Shown: one piece after another, positions 27,915 to 36,129 of the stretch
How the letters are laid out: every line of letters starts with the position of its first letter
Numbering within the stretch: the first letter of the stretch is position 1
NCBI GenBank assembly: GCA_944325735.1
Contig: CALVBI010000001.1
Span: forward strand, 62,001 to 126,000
Source of the DNA: Candidatus Gastranaerophilales bacterium
Lineage (GTDB): Bacteria > Cyanobacteriota > Vampirovibrionia > Gastranaerophilales > Gastranaerophilaceae
DNA: 64,000 nucleotides
Direction: 5' to 3'
Position numbers and translations under genes: made by a program
Notes under the pieces: generated by a model
Seen by the model: the letters and a program-made list of their open reading frames with translations, nothing else
The model's database searches: none
Told to the model about the DNA's origin: nothing

Positions 27915-28562
27915 ATGGAACTATTATGGAAATCAATTCAAATGGATTGGCCGGTATTATTACCAATTTTGGTATGTTCAATATTGGTAGTAGGTGTTGT
28001 TATTAACAGATTTTCTTATTACAAGAAAAACAAAAGAGATGTTGTATTGTTTATTCCAAGATTGCAAAAAGAACTTGTAAAAAACAATCTTGAAGGTGCA
28101 CAAAATCTTGCAATACAATGTGGTGGTGTAATTGGAGAAGTAACAGAAGAAGCTGTTAGAATTTTCTCTGAACAAAAAAACGGATTTTCAAGATCTTTTG
28201 ATATTGCAGCATCATTAGCAGCAAGAAAACTTGAAAGCCATTTAACTATCTTAGGTACAATCGGTGGTGTAGCACCATTTTTAGGTTTGTTTGGTACTGT
28301 TGTAAGAATTCTTTTCACATTCCAAGATTTAGCAGCTCAAGGTAACCAATCAGCAGCAGTTGCATCTGGTATTGCATCAGCATTGATTGCTACAGCATTC
28401 GGTCTTGGTGTTGCGATTGTTGCAGTTATCTTCTACAACTCTTTCCAATCAATCGTAAAAAGATATGAAGATGACTTCCAATTAATCAAATTATTATTCT
28501 TAAGTTTTGTAGATTCTAACGACGAATCAACAACTCCAAGTAATGCAAACATTTCATTATAA
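27915..28562 (+). CDS. exbB: ExbB/TolQ/MotA-type proton channel protein
   Basis: Inner-membrane proton channel subunit energising TonB. 215 residues with three TM segments: about 13-31 (VLLPILVCSILVVGVVINRF), about 110-135 (TILGTIGGVAPFLGLFGTVV, the conserved pore helix), and about 150-175 (ASALIATAFGLGVAIVAVIF). RBS AGAGGA. Lies 47 bases after tonB and before two exbD genes. Confidence 0.94.
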   Translation: MELLWKSIQMDWPVLLPILVCSILVVGVVINRFSYYKKNKRDVVLFIPRLQKELVKNNLEGAQNLAIQCGGVIGEVTEEAVRIFSEQKNGFSRSFDIAASLAARKLESHLTILGTIGGVAPFLGLFGTVVRILFTFQDLAAQGNQSAAVASGIASALIATAFGLGVAIVAVIFYNSFQSIVKRYEDDFQLIKLLFLSFVDSNDESTTPSNANISL

Positions 28563-28566
28563 AAAG

Positions 28567-28597
28567 AAAGGAGATTACGGTAAAAATATTGCCGTAA
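28567..28597 (+). promoter_or_regulatory. Shine-Dalgarno separated from exbD start by a hairpin
   Basis: AAAGGAG (28567-28573), then TTACGG (28575-28580) paired with CCGTAA (28592-28597) around 11 bases, then 13 bases to the ATG at 28611. Layout and core match the element before tonB. Confidence 0.55.
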
Positions 28598-28610
28598 GCG
28601 ACACAAGAAA

Positions 28611-29066
28611 ATGGGAATGAAAACCAATAAAGGGAAAGATGCCCTTTTTACAGAGATTAATATAACTCCGTTAACAGATATTTTCTTAGTTCTGTTGATT
28701 ATTATGATGGTTGTCGCACCGACTTTCCAATCAAATGACAGTTCTATTACTGTTCCTGAAATTAACAGCGGAATTTCTATTGAACAGAAAAATGCTACTG
28801 TTTCAGTAACAAAAGAAGGAAAAATGTATTTGAACGGAACTCCTGTAACTGAAGATAATTTAACTAATGAATTAATTACACTGAAAGCTCAGCTTGAAAA
28901 ACCTGAACTTGTTGTAAAAGCTGATGAAAGAGTTAAAAGTGCAAAAATTATGGAAATTATGAATTCAGCACAAGATGCAGAATATAAAAAGCTAATCGTT
29001 GCAGGTGAACCTCTAAGTAAAAAAGAACAAAAAGATTTAGAAGAAAAATCAACCAGACGCAGGTAA
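28611..29066 (+). CDS. exbD: ExbD/TolR-family protein (first copy)
   Basis: Single-span inner-membrane partner of ExbB. 151 residues: cytosolic NITPLTDIFLVLLIIMMVVAPTF with the essential TM Asp (in PLTDIF), then a periplasmic domain (SITVPEINSG; VTKEGKMYLNGTPVTEDNL; LVVKADERVKSAKIMEIMNSAQDA). The C-terminal 20 residues are highly charged (KKEQKDLEEKSTRRR), unlike the second copy. ATG 28611 or 28617 may be the start. Confidence 0.92.
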   Translation: MGMKTNKGKDALFTEINITPLTDIFLVLLIIMMVVAPTFQSNDSSITVPEINSGISIEQKNATVSVTKEGKMYLNGTPVTEDNLTNELITLKAQLEKPELVVKADERVKSAKIMEIMNSAQDAEYKKLIVAGEPLSKKEQKDLEEKSTRRR

Positions 29067-29071
29067 ATAAA

Positions 29072-29461
29072 ATGAGCAGAAATCGTGACACATTTAATGA
29101 AATAAACATAACACCTTTGACAGATATCTTTTTAGTTCTGTTAATCATTATGATGGTAATAGCTCCAATGCTTGATCAACAGGGACTTAATTTAACCGTT
29201 CCAGAAAATGTTGCTCAAGAACAACAGCAAAAAGAAACCAAAATTATGACAATAATGGTTGATGCTGGCGATAAATTCTATTTAGACGGCGCAGAAATTC
29301 CTGCTGATAAATTAGAAAGCACAATAAAATCACAAGCTTCAAATTACCCCGATGGTTTGATGATTAGAACCGATGCGGATTCTTCTCACGGGGCAATGGT
29401 AAAAGTTATGGACAGTGCCAGAAATTCAGGTATTACTGCAATTTCTGTTGATCAAATCTAG
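29072..29461 (+). CDS. exbD: ExbD/TolR-family protein (second copy)
   Basis: 129 residues, paralogous to the gene just before it: INITPLTDIFLVLLIIMMVIAPML carries the TM Asp, followed by NLTVPENVAQE, YLDGAEIPADKL and LMIRTDADSSHGAMVKVMDSAR. Five bases separate it from the first copy. Two adjacent exbD genes suggest a hetero-oligomeric ExbD or two separate complexes sharing one ExbB. Its last 4 bases overlap the convergent small gene. Confidence 0.92.
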   Translation: MSRNRDTFNEINITPLTDIFLVLLIIMMVIAPMLDQQGLNLTVPENVAQEQQQKETKIMTIMVDAGDKFYLDGAEIPADKLESTIKSQASNYPDGLMIRTDADSSHGAMVKVMDSARNSGITAISVDQI

Positions 29462-29643
29462 ACATTCCAAGAAGGATTTTCTCCATCAGCTACTTCGAAG
29501 AATTTTTGCATTTTTTCAGCAACAGTTCTGTTATCATCGTCTTTGTGAGGAAAAATACTGTTAGGTTTAGTCATATCAACAGTCGCCATTGAATCTAATT
29601 TGTTTACTTTTTCTTTAATAGTTTCAAAATTTATTATTTTCAT
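29458..29643 (-). CDS. Small hypothetical protein, 61 aa
   Basis: Not recognised. Soluble and charged, with an N-terminal helix (KIINFETIKEKVNKLDSMA) and a middle rich in Asp/Asn/Lys (SIFPHKDDDNRTVAEKMQKFFEVAD). AGAGAGAG precedes the ATG at 29643, giving modest support for translation. Convergent with and overlapping exbD by 4 bases. Confidence 0.5.
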   Translation of the reverse strand: MKIINFETIKEKVNKLDSMATVDMTKPNSIFPHKDDDNRTVAEKMQKFFEVADGENPSWNV

Positions 29644-29841
29644 ATAAAATCTCTCTCTTGAATATATAAAAAATTTCTTAAATTAGAAATTTCAAAACCA
29701 TTTTATTTATTTACAATTCTTTAAAATTTTACATAGAAATAAATTTGGAAAACTACACTTTTATGCATTTATCCATATAGTATTTTTTCAATTTTTAAGT
29801 TATAATAAACTTACGTTTTAAAGAAAGTGAGAGGTCATCTT

Positions 29842-31749
29842 ATGAATAAAAGTCAAACTACGGGAATGTATATCGTCCTAGCAATTGTAATAATACTTTT
29901 TGCATCTTCTGTATTTTTATCAGAACCTGCTGTTAAAATTCAAGAAATTTCATATTCAAACTTTATTGAAAAATTGAATAATGATGAATTTCAAACCGTA
30001 GAAAAAGCTGACGACTTTTTAATTGCAACCCCAAAAGCTCAACCAAAAGCACAAGAAGAAAAAACAGTAAAAACACTTGCTCCAAGTGCTGAAAATCCTT
30101 TTGGGACAATAGAAAAGAAACCTCAAACAATCAAATATAAAGTTTTAACCCCAGCTTTCGATCCAGATTTAATGCATAGATTAAGCGAATCAAAAGCTGA
30201 TGTAAAAGTAACTCGTGCAACTGATTCATCTAAACTTTTAGGCAACGCCCTAAGTTACTTATTACTTCCGATATTATTTATCGTATTTTTAGCAGTAATG
30301 GCAAAAAGTATTCAAGCAGGCGGCTCTCAAGCAATGTCTTTTGGAAAAAGCAAAGCTAAAATGCTTCTTGATAGCAAAGTTAAAACAACATTCAAAGACG
30401 TAGCAGGTATAGATGAAGAGAAAAAAGAACTTGAAGAAATCGTTGATTTCTTGAAAAACGGTGATAAATATATTAAATTAGGAGCCAAAATTCCTAAAGG
30501 CGTACTTCTTGTAGGCCCTCCTGGAACTGGTAAAACATTAATGGCAAAAGCTGTTGCAGGCGAAGCAGGCGTGCCATTCTTCTCAATAAGCGGTTCAGAC
30601 TTCGTAGAAATGTTCGTAGGTGTAGGTGCCAGCCGTGTAAGAGATTTGTTTGACCAAGCTAAAAAACATCAACCTTGTATTATATTCATAGATGAAATTG
30701 ATGCAGTAGGTCGTCAACGTGGAGCTGGTATGGGAGGCGGTCACGATGAACGTGAACAAACTCTTAACCAATTGCTTGTAGAAATGGACGGTTTTGACGA
30801 AAATACAAATATTATCGTTATCGCTGCAACTAACAGACCTGATATTTTAGATAACGCATTATTAAGACCAGGTAGATTTGACAGACAAATTTATATCAAT
30901 GCTCCTGATGTAAGAGGCAGAGAACAAATCCTAAAAGTTCACGCTAAAAACAAACAATTAGAACCTGAAGTTGATTTAAAAACTCTTGCAAAACGTACAC
31001 CAGGTTTTACAGGTGCTGATTTACAAAACTTGCTTAATGAAGCTGCACTACTTGCTGCAAGAAATAACAAAGACAAAATTTCAATGAGCGACATTGACAA
31101 TTCTATTGATAGAGTAATCGCAGGTATCGAAAAGAAAAGCAAAGTAATGACTGATGAAGACAAAGAATTAACTTCATATCACGAAGTAGGTCACGCACTT
31201 TTAGCTAAATTACTAAAAGATGCCGATGAATTACACAAAGTATCAATAATTCCTCGTGGATATGCATTAGGGGTAACTTGGACAAAACCTAAAGATGAAA
31301 AAGTTCACACTAACAAAGCAAAACTTCTTGCACAAATCACAGTATCATTAGGCGGACGTGCTGCTGAAGAAATCGTTTACGGTAAAGACAGAGTAAGCAC
31401 AGGCGCATCTCAAGATTTGATTAACGTAACTAATATCGCAAGAAAAATGGTCACAGCTTGGGGGATGTCAGATAAATTAGGCAACATGGCATATGGCAAA
31501 AACCAAGAAAACGTATTTATGGGCAGAGATTTTGGTCACCAAAGAGATTACTCTGAACAAGTTGCATTCGAAATTGATGAAGAGATGAAAAATATCGTTG
31601 ATTCTAAATATGAAGAAGCTAAAAGACTTTTGAGCGAAAACAGAGATATGCTTGAAGCAATTTCAAAAGAACTTCTTGATAAAGAAACTATCGATTCAGA
31701 TGAATTCCAACAAATAATGGATAGAGTACAAAGTGAAAGACAAAGTTAA
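29842..31749 (+). CDS. ftsH: ATP-dependent zinc metalloprotease FtsH
   Basis: Membrane-anchored AAA+ protease for quality control of membrane and short-lived cytosolic proteins. 635 residues: TM1 near 8-27, a periplasmic domain carrying an unusual Lys/Ala/Pro insertion ([19 protein letters not shown]), TM2 near 135-152, Walker A GPPGTGKT, Walker [12 protein letters not shown], second region of homology [19 protein letters not shown], and zinc site HEVGH. ATG 29842 follows GAGAGG; an in-frame GTG at 29827 is less likely. TATAAT at 29801-29806. The next gene starts 17 bases before its stop. Confidence 0.96.
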   Translation: MNKSQTTGMYIVLAIVIILFASSVFLSEPAVKIQEISYSNFIEKLNNDEFQTVEKADDFLIATPKAQPKAQEEKTVKTLAPSAENPFGTIEKKPQTIKYKVLTPAFDPDLMHRLSESKADVKVTRATDSSKLLGNALSYLLLPILFIVFLAVMAKSIQAGGSQAMSFGKSKAKMLLDSKVKTTFKDVAGIDEEKKELEEIVDFLKNGDKYIKLGAKIPKGVLLVGPPGTGKTLMAKAVAGEAGVPFFSISGSDFVEMFVGVGASRVRDLFDQAKKHQPCIIFIDEIDAVGRQRGAGMGGGHDEREQTLNQLLVEMDGFDENTNIIVIAATNRPDILDNALLRPGRFDRQIYINAPDVRGREQILKVHAKNKQLEPEVDLKTLAKRTPGFTGADLQNLLNEAALLAARNNKDKISMSDIDNSIDRVIAGIEKKSKVMTDEDKELTSYHEVGHALLAKLLKDADELHKVSIIPRGYALGVTWTKPKDEKVHTNKAKLLAQITVSLGGRAAEEIVYGKDRVSTGASQDLINVTNIARKMVTAWGMSDKLGNMAYGKNQENVFMGRDFGHQRDYSEQVAFEIDEEMKNIVDSKYEEAKRLLSENRDMLEAISKELLDKETIDSDEFQQIMDRVQSERQS

Positions 31750-32404
31750 ATATATTCTTGAATTGCCAATCCAAGAGGCAGAAAAAAAAATTAATGAAGA
31801 CTGTGATATTTTAGGTCTTAAATTTACGGAAGATATAGAAAAAGGGATAGAAGCTTTTAAAAAGCTTCTTCCTTGTATTGAAAAACCTATTATGCTAATC
31901 GGCTCTGGAGATGATGAAATTGATATCAAACTTTTGCCTGAACTAATGAAACTTTTAGATAGAGAATGCATTATAGGAATTGCGAACGAAAAGAATTATA
32001 AACAAATCGTTCCTGATGTAATAAAAGGAAATCATACTCTAATTATTAGAACTCCAATTGACATAAATTTAGCAAAAGAGATGAATATCCTAACATCAGA
32101 TATGGGATTACCACTAGATAAAATTTTTATTGACACAGATATTGGCGGATTAGGCTACGGGTTTGAATACGGATATAGCATAATGGAAAAAATTAAACTC
32201 GAAGGTAAATCAGGTGATAAATATTTGAATATGCCAATTATATCTTTTGCAACTGTCGAAACTGCAAAAACTAAAGAAGCAAAAGATAAAGACCTTGCAC
32301 TATATCTTGAAATCACATCAGCTGCAGCTGTAAAAGCAGCAGGTGCAGAATATATAGTTTTGACGAATCCTCAAAGCTATAAAACATTAAAGGAGCTTGA
32401 ATAA
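31733..32404 (+). CDS. Corrinoid iron-sulfur protein small-subunit-like (AcsD/CdhD family)
   Basis: 223 residues resembling the TIM-barrel small subunit of the corrinoid iron-sulfur protein, which carries methyl groups in the Wood-Ljungdahl pathway. The strongest match is the C-terminal half: [42 protein letters not shown] and [23 protein letters not shown]. It is about 90 residues shorter than acetogen versions I know. It starts inside the end of ftsH (17-base overlap) and its stop overlaps the next gene (ATGA). No CO dehydrogenase, acetyl-CoA synthase or methyltransferase gene is in the window. Confidence 0.82.
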   Translation: MKDKVKYILELPIQEAEKKINEDCDILGLKFTEDIEKGIEAFKKLLPCIEKPIMLIGSGDDEIDIKLLPELMKLLDRECIIGIANEKNYKQIVPDVIKGNHTLIIRTPIDINLAKEMNILTSDMGLPLDKIFIDTDIGGLGYGFEYGYSIMEKIKLEGKSGDKYLNMPIISFATVETAKTKEAKDKDLALYLEITSAAAVKAAGAEYIVLTNPQSYKTLKELE

Positions 32405-33525
32405 TGACAGAACTTTCAGGATTACAAATATTCAAATATCTGCCTGCTGCAAAAAAAGCCGAACACACAAACTGCAAAGAATGCGGCTGTCCAACCTGCA
32501 TGGCTTTTGCCCTGAAACTTGCAAAACACAATATTGAAATAGAAAAATGTAAATATTTCCCAGATACCCTAAAAGAAATTTATGAACAAAATTCTAAACA
32601 ACCGCAAAAAACTATTGAAATAAACGGAGTTAAAATTGGCGGAGAAAACGTTCTATACAGACATGAAAAAACTTTCATAAACAAAACTGCAATCGGGATA
32701 ATAATTGACCTTGCAAAACCTGACTGGCAAAATAAATATAACCAAGTTAAAGAGTTTGAAATTACACGAGTAAATGAGCACCTGAAAGTCGATTTAATTA
32801 TTACAAAAAACGGCTCATTACCTGATTGTATTACATATGAAGAATTCCAAAAACTTTCAATAAAAGAAATTGATGATACAGATTTTACAAACACATCAAA
32901 TGAATTGATTGAAATAAGAAAAAAAGCAGTCCTTGAAAAAGATGAAAATTTTTCAAATCCTGTCTGCGTATATTTCAAACACACAGAAAATTTAAATCTG
33001 CTTTGTGCTAAAGCATCATATTATATTTGCAAATATGCAAATATGCTTATTTTTGAAGACTTTGATAAAAATCTTTTAACATCACTAATGATGCTAAGAC
33101 AAAACATCTTTACAGACCCGCAAAAACCATTACAAGTGGAATCAAAAATATATGAATTTAACAACCCTGATGAAAATTCATTGATATTTATGACAACGAA
33201 CTTTGCGCTTACATTTTTTGCTGTGGCAAACGAACTTGAAAGTCTGCCTGTTCCATCTTATCTAATCGTTACACCTGCTGAGGGAATGAGCGTTTTGACA
33301 GCTTGGTCAGCAGAAAAATTTACAGCCAAGATGGTTGCAAAAACTCTGAAAAAATTTGATTTTGCAAATAAAGTTAAAAATCGCAAAATAATAATCCCTG
33401 GACTGCTTGCCCATATGAAAGATGAACTGCAAGAAGAAATCAAAGATTTTGAAATCGTTGTAGGAACAGTCGAAGCCTTTGCAATTGGAGATTTTGTAAA
33501 AAATTTAAAGATTAATCAGGAGTAA
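32404..33525 (+). CDS. Corrinoid iron-sulfur protein large-subunit-like (AcsC/CdhE family)
   Basis: 373 residues. The N-terminal 4Fe-4S module is intact: GLQIFKYLPAAKK ... NCKECGCPTCMAFALKLAKH ... KCKYFPD, four Cys in CxxC-x4-C ... C spacing. The middle is a TIM-barrel-like domain, and the C-terminus has the cobamide-binding type block PAEGMSVLTAWSAEKFTAKM, IIIPGLLAHMKDELQEEI and FEIVVGTVEAFAIGDFVK. Shorter than the roughly 445 residues of acetogen proteins. It forms a coupled pair with the preceding subunit. Likely role: corrinoid-bound methyl or one-carbon transfer, inferred. Confidence 0.85.
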   Translation: MTELSGLQIFKYLPAAKKAEHTNCKECGCPTCMAFALKLAKHNIEIEKCKYFPDTLKEIYEQNSKQPQKTIEINGVKIGGENVLYRHEKTFINKTAIGIIIDLAKPDWQNKYNQVKEFEITRVNEHLKVDLIITKNGSLPDCITYEEFQKLSIKEIDDTDFTNTSNELIEIRKKAVLEKDENFSNPVCVYFKHTENLNLLCAKASYYICKYANMLIFEDFDKNLLTSLMMLRQNIFTDPQKPLQVESKIYEFNNPDENSLIFMTTNFALTFFAVANELESLPVPSYLIVTPAEGMSVLTAWSAEKFTAKMVAKTLKKFDFANKVKNRKIIIPGLLAHMKDELQEEIKDFEIVVGTVEAFAIGDFVKNLKINQE

Positions 33526-33715
33526 ACTCTAATAAATCAGAAACTTTGCAGTTGAAATATTTGCACAACAAATCAAGTGTCTTGGCATCATAAGCACTGG
33601 TTTTATTATTTCTCCACCTTGATATTGTATTTCTGCCAATTCCTGTTTGTATAGCAATATCCTTTGCCGTAACTCTATTTTGCCAAATTAAATCATCTAA
33701 TTTACAAGTAATCAT
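33512..33715 (-). CDS. Small Cro/C1-type HTH regulator, 67 aa
   Basis: A single helix-turn-helix domain (LDDLIWQNRVTAKDIAIQTGIGRNTISRWRN, then DLLCKYFNCKVSDLLEF), the size of YozG-like regulators. Its last 14 bases overlap the CFeSP large-subunit gene. On the minus strand TATAAT (33728-33723) ends 7 bases before the ATG, so the message is probably leaderless. A palindrome lies 60 bases upstream at the promoter of the divergent small gene; the likely logic is that this protein binds it. Confidence 0.87.
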   Translation of the reverse strand: MITCKLDDLIWQNRVTAKDIAIQTGIGRNTISRWRNNKTSAYDAKTLDLLCKYFNCKVSDLLEFTPD

Positions 33716-33745
33716 AATAAAATTATAAATTTATTTTAATCATCT

Positions 33746-33795
33746 TGACAGTTTGCACCTTACATGATATTTTATGCACTATATATAGTGCATAA
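33746..33795 (+). promoter_or_regulatory. Consensus promoter with palindromic operator
   Basis: TTGACA (33746-33751), 17-base spacer, TATTTT (33769-33774), overlapped by the inverted repeat TTATGCAC (33773-33780) and GTGCATAA (33788-33795) around an AT-only centre. The operator-like repeat covers the expected transcription start, and the small HTH gene is divergent from it. Confidence 0.7.
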
Positions 33796-34001
33796 TGTTA
33801 AAGAAGGTTTATGGTTTTATGATTCATTGGATTTTAGATTTTACTGAGGAGTTTGACAGATGTTTATTTTTTACAGTTAAAAAGATTTTTTTATACAATA
33901 TATTAGCACAACTTGAAAATACAGTGCCTGATAATACAATCTACCAACTTAAAAATTGGCAGTATGATTTAGCTGATATTATAGAACTTTATTATCCATA
34001 G
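33795..34001 (+). CDS. Small hypothetical protein, 68 aa (start uncertain)
   Basis: Not recognised. Reads MLKKVYGF then MIHWILDFTEEFDRCLFF, TVKKIFLYNILAQLE and NWQYDLADIIELYYP. No signal peptide. Amphipathic and aromatic-rich. The first ATG (33795) is inside the palindrome with almost no leader; the in-frame ATG at 33819 has GAAGG 11 bases upstream and may be the true start. The strong promoter and the divergent HTH gene argue that it is real and controlled. Confidence 0.55.
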   Translation: MLKKVYGFMIHWILDFTEEFDRCLFFTVKKIFLYNILAQLENTVPDNTIYQLKNWQYDLADIIELYYP

Positions 34002-34034
34002 CAAAAAATTTTATGTTCATACGTTATTGGTGAT

Positions 34035-34421
34035 ATGGAAATTCAAAATATACATAACAAACAAAATTTTAACGGACTTTATTTAAAAAATGTTACCCCA
34101 AAAGTGCAAAAAGCACTTGAAGACTCACCTGCAATTCAAAAATTAAGCCAAAACTATGACGTATTTATAAAACAGTATCATCAAAAAACTCAAAAAAGAT
34201 ATGGGACATTGCTTAACTATGGACTAGCATACAAAGTAAAAGAAATTGTTCCTAATTTATTTCATAAAAAATCCCAATTTAACAAAAAATGCTATTCAAA
34301 TTTTGTCCTTGACCCATATGCATTTCCAAATAAAAGAGCAATAGATAAAGTAATTGAAGAAGATTTGATAAAAGAAGCTGAATTAATAAATATGAATTTT
34401 TTCAAAGACTATCTTAAATAA
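34035..34421 (+). CDS. Hypothetical protein with N-terminal NFNG motif, 128 aa
   Basis: Not recognised. Starts MEIQNIHNKQNFNGLYLKNV, then a helical Lys-rich domain (PKVQKALEDSPAIQKLSQNYDVF; LAYKVKEIVPNLFHKK; AIDKVIEEDLIKEAELI). The first 15 residues share an (I/V)x(N)FxG pattern with the proteins at 39711, 62312 and 62836. No classical signal peptide. The 3' end overlaps fliR by 8 bases. Confidence 0.68.
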   Translation: MEIQNIHNKQNFNGLYLKNVTPKVQKALEDSPAIQKLSQNYDVFIKQYHQKTQKRYGTLLNYGLAYKVKEIVPNLFHKKSQFNKKCYSNFVLDPYAFPNKRAIDKVIEEDLIKEAELINMNFFKDYLK

Positions 34422-35193
34422 TTTTTGAAAAAGATAAGAAGTAATCAGAAATAATATTTACAAGCATTGGCAAAATCCATACCATGATTGCCGCACCCAA
34501 TACAGGCTTGAATAAGAAGCTTAATTGGAAAACGTTTACCTGCGGTGCAGTCTTAGAGATTACACCTAAAATAATATCCTGTCCTAATGTTGCCAGCAAA
34601 ATAGGAGATGCAATTTGCAATCCCATAAACAAAACATTTGATGACAATTGCACCATATAATCCATATTTACAAGCTGCTGTAAAGGGATTAACGTAGCAT
34701 CAAGAGGAAATATTTGGAAACTGTGAATAAAAGCTGTCAAAAGCCAATATACACCGCCTAATTGAATAAAAATAATCAATCCCAGTAATTGAAAACACTT
34801 ACCGACAATTGACACCTGAGAAGAAGTCGTAGGATCCAATACCATAGCAGAAGACAAGCCCATTTGCATGTTTACCATATCACCGCCTGCATCTACTGCC
34901 AATAAAATTAATTGAGCAATATAACCAATCATTGCACCTACCACAACATTCAACAAAATTGAAAGAGCAAATGATTCTTTAATAATATGAACATCAGGTT
35001 TGGTGACAGATGTCAAAATTATTGTCAAAAGAAAAATCAAGCCCAATTTCACCATACTTGGTATTTCTTTTCTATTGAATACAGGAGCAAGCCTAAAAAA
35101 TCCTAAAAGTCTTGCAAAAACAAAAATTCCTGCAGCTAAATAGGCATTCATCATAGGGAACATCTTCATCAATTCAGAAATAATCTGATCCAC
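34414..35193 (-). CDS. fliR: Flagellar-type export apparatus protein FliR
   Basis: Core subunit of the flagellar type III export gate. 259 residues with six or so TM segments, the family block AAGIFVFARLLGFFRLAPVFNRKEIPSMVKLGLIFLLT, and the C-terminal LSFLFKPVLGAAIMVWILPML. Last gene of the fliO-P-Q-R run; its start overlaps the preceding gene stop by one base. FlhB/FlhA are not in the window. Confidence 0.93.
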   Translation of the reverse strand: MDQIISELMKMFPMMNAYLAAGIFVFARLLGFFRLAPVFNRKEIPSMVKLGLIFLLTIILTSVTKPDVHIIKESFALSILLNVVVGAMIGYIAQLILLAVDAGGDMVNMQMGLSSAMVLDPTTSSQVSIVGKCFQLLGLIIFIQLGGVYWLLTAFIHSFQIFPLDATLIPLQQLVNMDYMVQLSSNVLFMGLQIASPILLATLGQDIILGVISKTAPQVNVFQLSFLFKPVLGAAIMVWILPMLVNIISDYFLSFSKII

Positions 35194-35561
35194 TATTTAT
35201 CACCCCCTCTAATATCAGGCGGAGGCAAAATTTCCACAGGTTCATCAGGGGTATCTAATGGGAAAAAGACAAAATCATCGCCGTTTGTAAAAATTGTCTT
35301 ATCAGGAGTTGCCTGAACTTTTACAACAACATCTTTGTCATACAATTTTACGGTAATTTCAGCATTACCCTCTTTTTTTACTTTTACAATAATAGTATCT
35401 TTATTATTATCTATTGTAAAAAAAGGAACAACTGATACAATACTTTCATCACTTGAAGATACACTTTTTACTAGGAAATCAGACGTGAATATATAATCTT
35501 CAAAAGCACATGCCTGAAGCGGGATTAAAATTATTGAAAGTATCAATATCAGTTTTTTCAT
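35193..35561 (-). CDS. Secreted protein resembling the secretin/pilus N-terminal domain, 122 aa
   Basis: Signal peptide (about 1-18, LQACA; a lipobox-like PLQAC is possible). The mature domain SDESIVSVVPFFTIDNNKDTIIVKVKKEGNAEITVKLYDKDVVVKVQ (described in pieces: SDESIVSVVPFF, NNKDTIIVKVKK, EGNAEITVKLYDKDVVVKV) matches the pattern of the T2SS/T3SS pilus N-terminal domain seen at the start of CpaC-like secretins, where it binds other envelope parts. It is unusual between fliQ and fliR. The C-terminus is Pro/Asp-rich. Role inferred: periplasmic accessory of the export apparatus. Confidence 0.65.
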   Translation of the reverse strand: MKKLILILSIILIPLQACAFEDYIFTSDFLVKSVSSSDESIVSVVPFFTIDNNKDTIIVKVKKEGNAEITVKLYDKDVVVKVQATPDKTIFTNGDDFVFFPLDTPDEPVEILPPPDIRGGDK

Positions 35562-35564
35562 TTA

Positions 35565-36053
35565 TTAACGTCCTAGAATTTTATTAGTTTCTACAAAATT
35601 AGGTTTAGGCATAGGAGTCTGAGGACTTGCATAATACTTTGTTTTTTGCTGTTGATCAATAAATGGAACCTTACCAGGATTCTTCATTAATTCATTCATT
35701 GTCGGCTGATTTTTGAATTTATCATTCATTTCATGTTCAAAAGGAGTTGTATATTTATAATAATCAGCAGGCAAAACATAGGCATCATTTTTTGACACCA
35801 AATTAAACGCCATAGCCATACCGTCCACCATAAATCCCTTTAACATATTTATGAAACCGATACCACCAATTACAATTACTAAAAATACACCTAAAATCTT
35901 TGGTGCAGCTGCAATAGTTTGTTCCTGTACCTGAGTAACAGCTTGTAAAATACCTACAACAAGACCGATGCCTGCTGCGACAAGTACACAAGGCATTGAG
36001 ATTGCAAGCATTATTAAAAATCCTTTTGCTAAGTATTCAACTAAAACTTCCAT
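35565..36053 (-). CDS. fliQ: Flagellar-type export protein FliQ with a long C-terminal extension
   Basis: Residues 1-88 are a normal FliQ: two TM helices (LIMLAISMPCVLVAAGIGLVVGILQAVTQVQEQTI pattern; ILGVFLVIVIGGIGFINML). FliQ proteins usually end near 90 residues. This one continues to 162 with a Pro/Lys/Asn-rich tail (NDAYVLPADYYKYTTPFEHE; VPFIDQQQKTKYYASPQTP) of no family I know. The tail may sit in the periplasm or cytosol depending on topology. The pilus-N-domain gene follows 3 bases later. Confidence 0.92.
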   Translation of the reverse strand: MEVLVEYLAKGFLIMLAISMPCVLVAAGIGLVVGILQAVTQVQEQTIAAAPKILGVFLVIVIGGIGFINMLKGFMVDGMAMAFNLVSKNDAYVLPADYYKYTTPFEHEMNDKFKNQPTMNELMKNPGKVPFIDQQQKTKYYASPQTPMPKPNFVETNKILGR

Positions 36054-36129
36054 TTTTTATCCTCTTTATAGACTTTTGTTATTGTAAATTTTCTTTGTTC
36101 TAAAGCTTTTGCACCTTTGCTATTATTTT

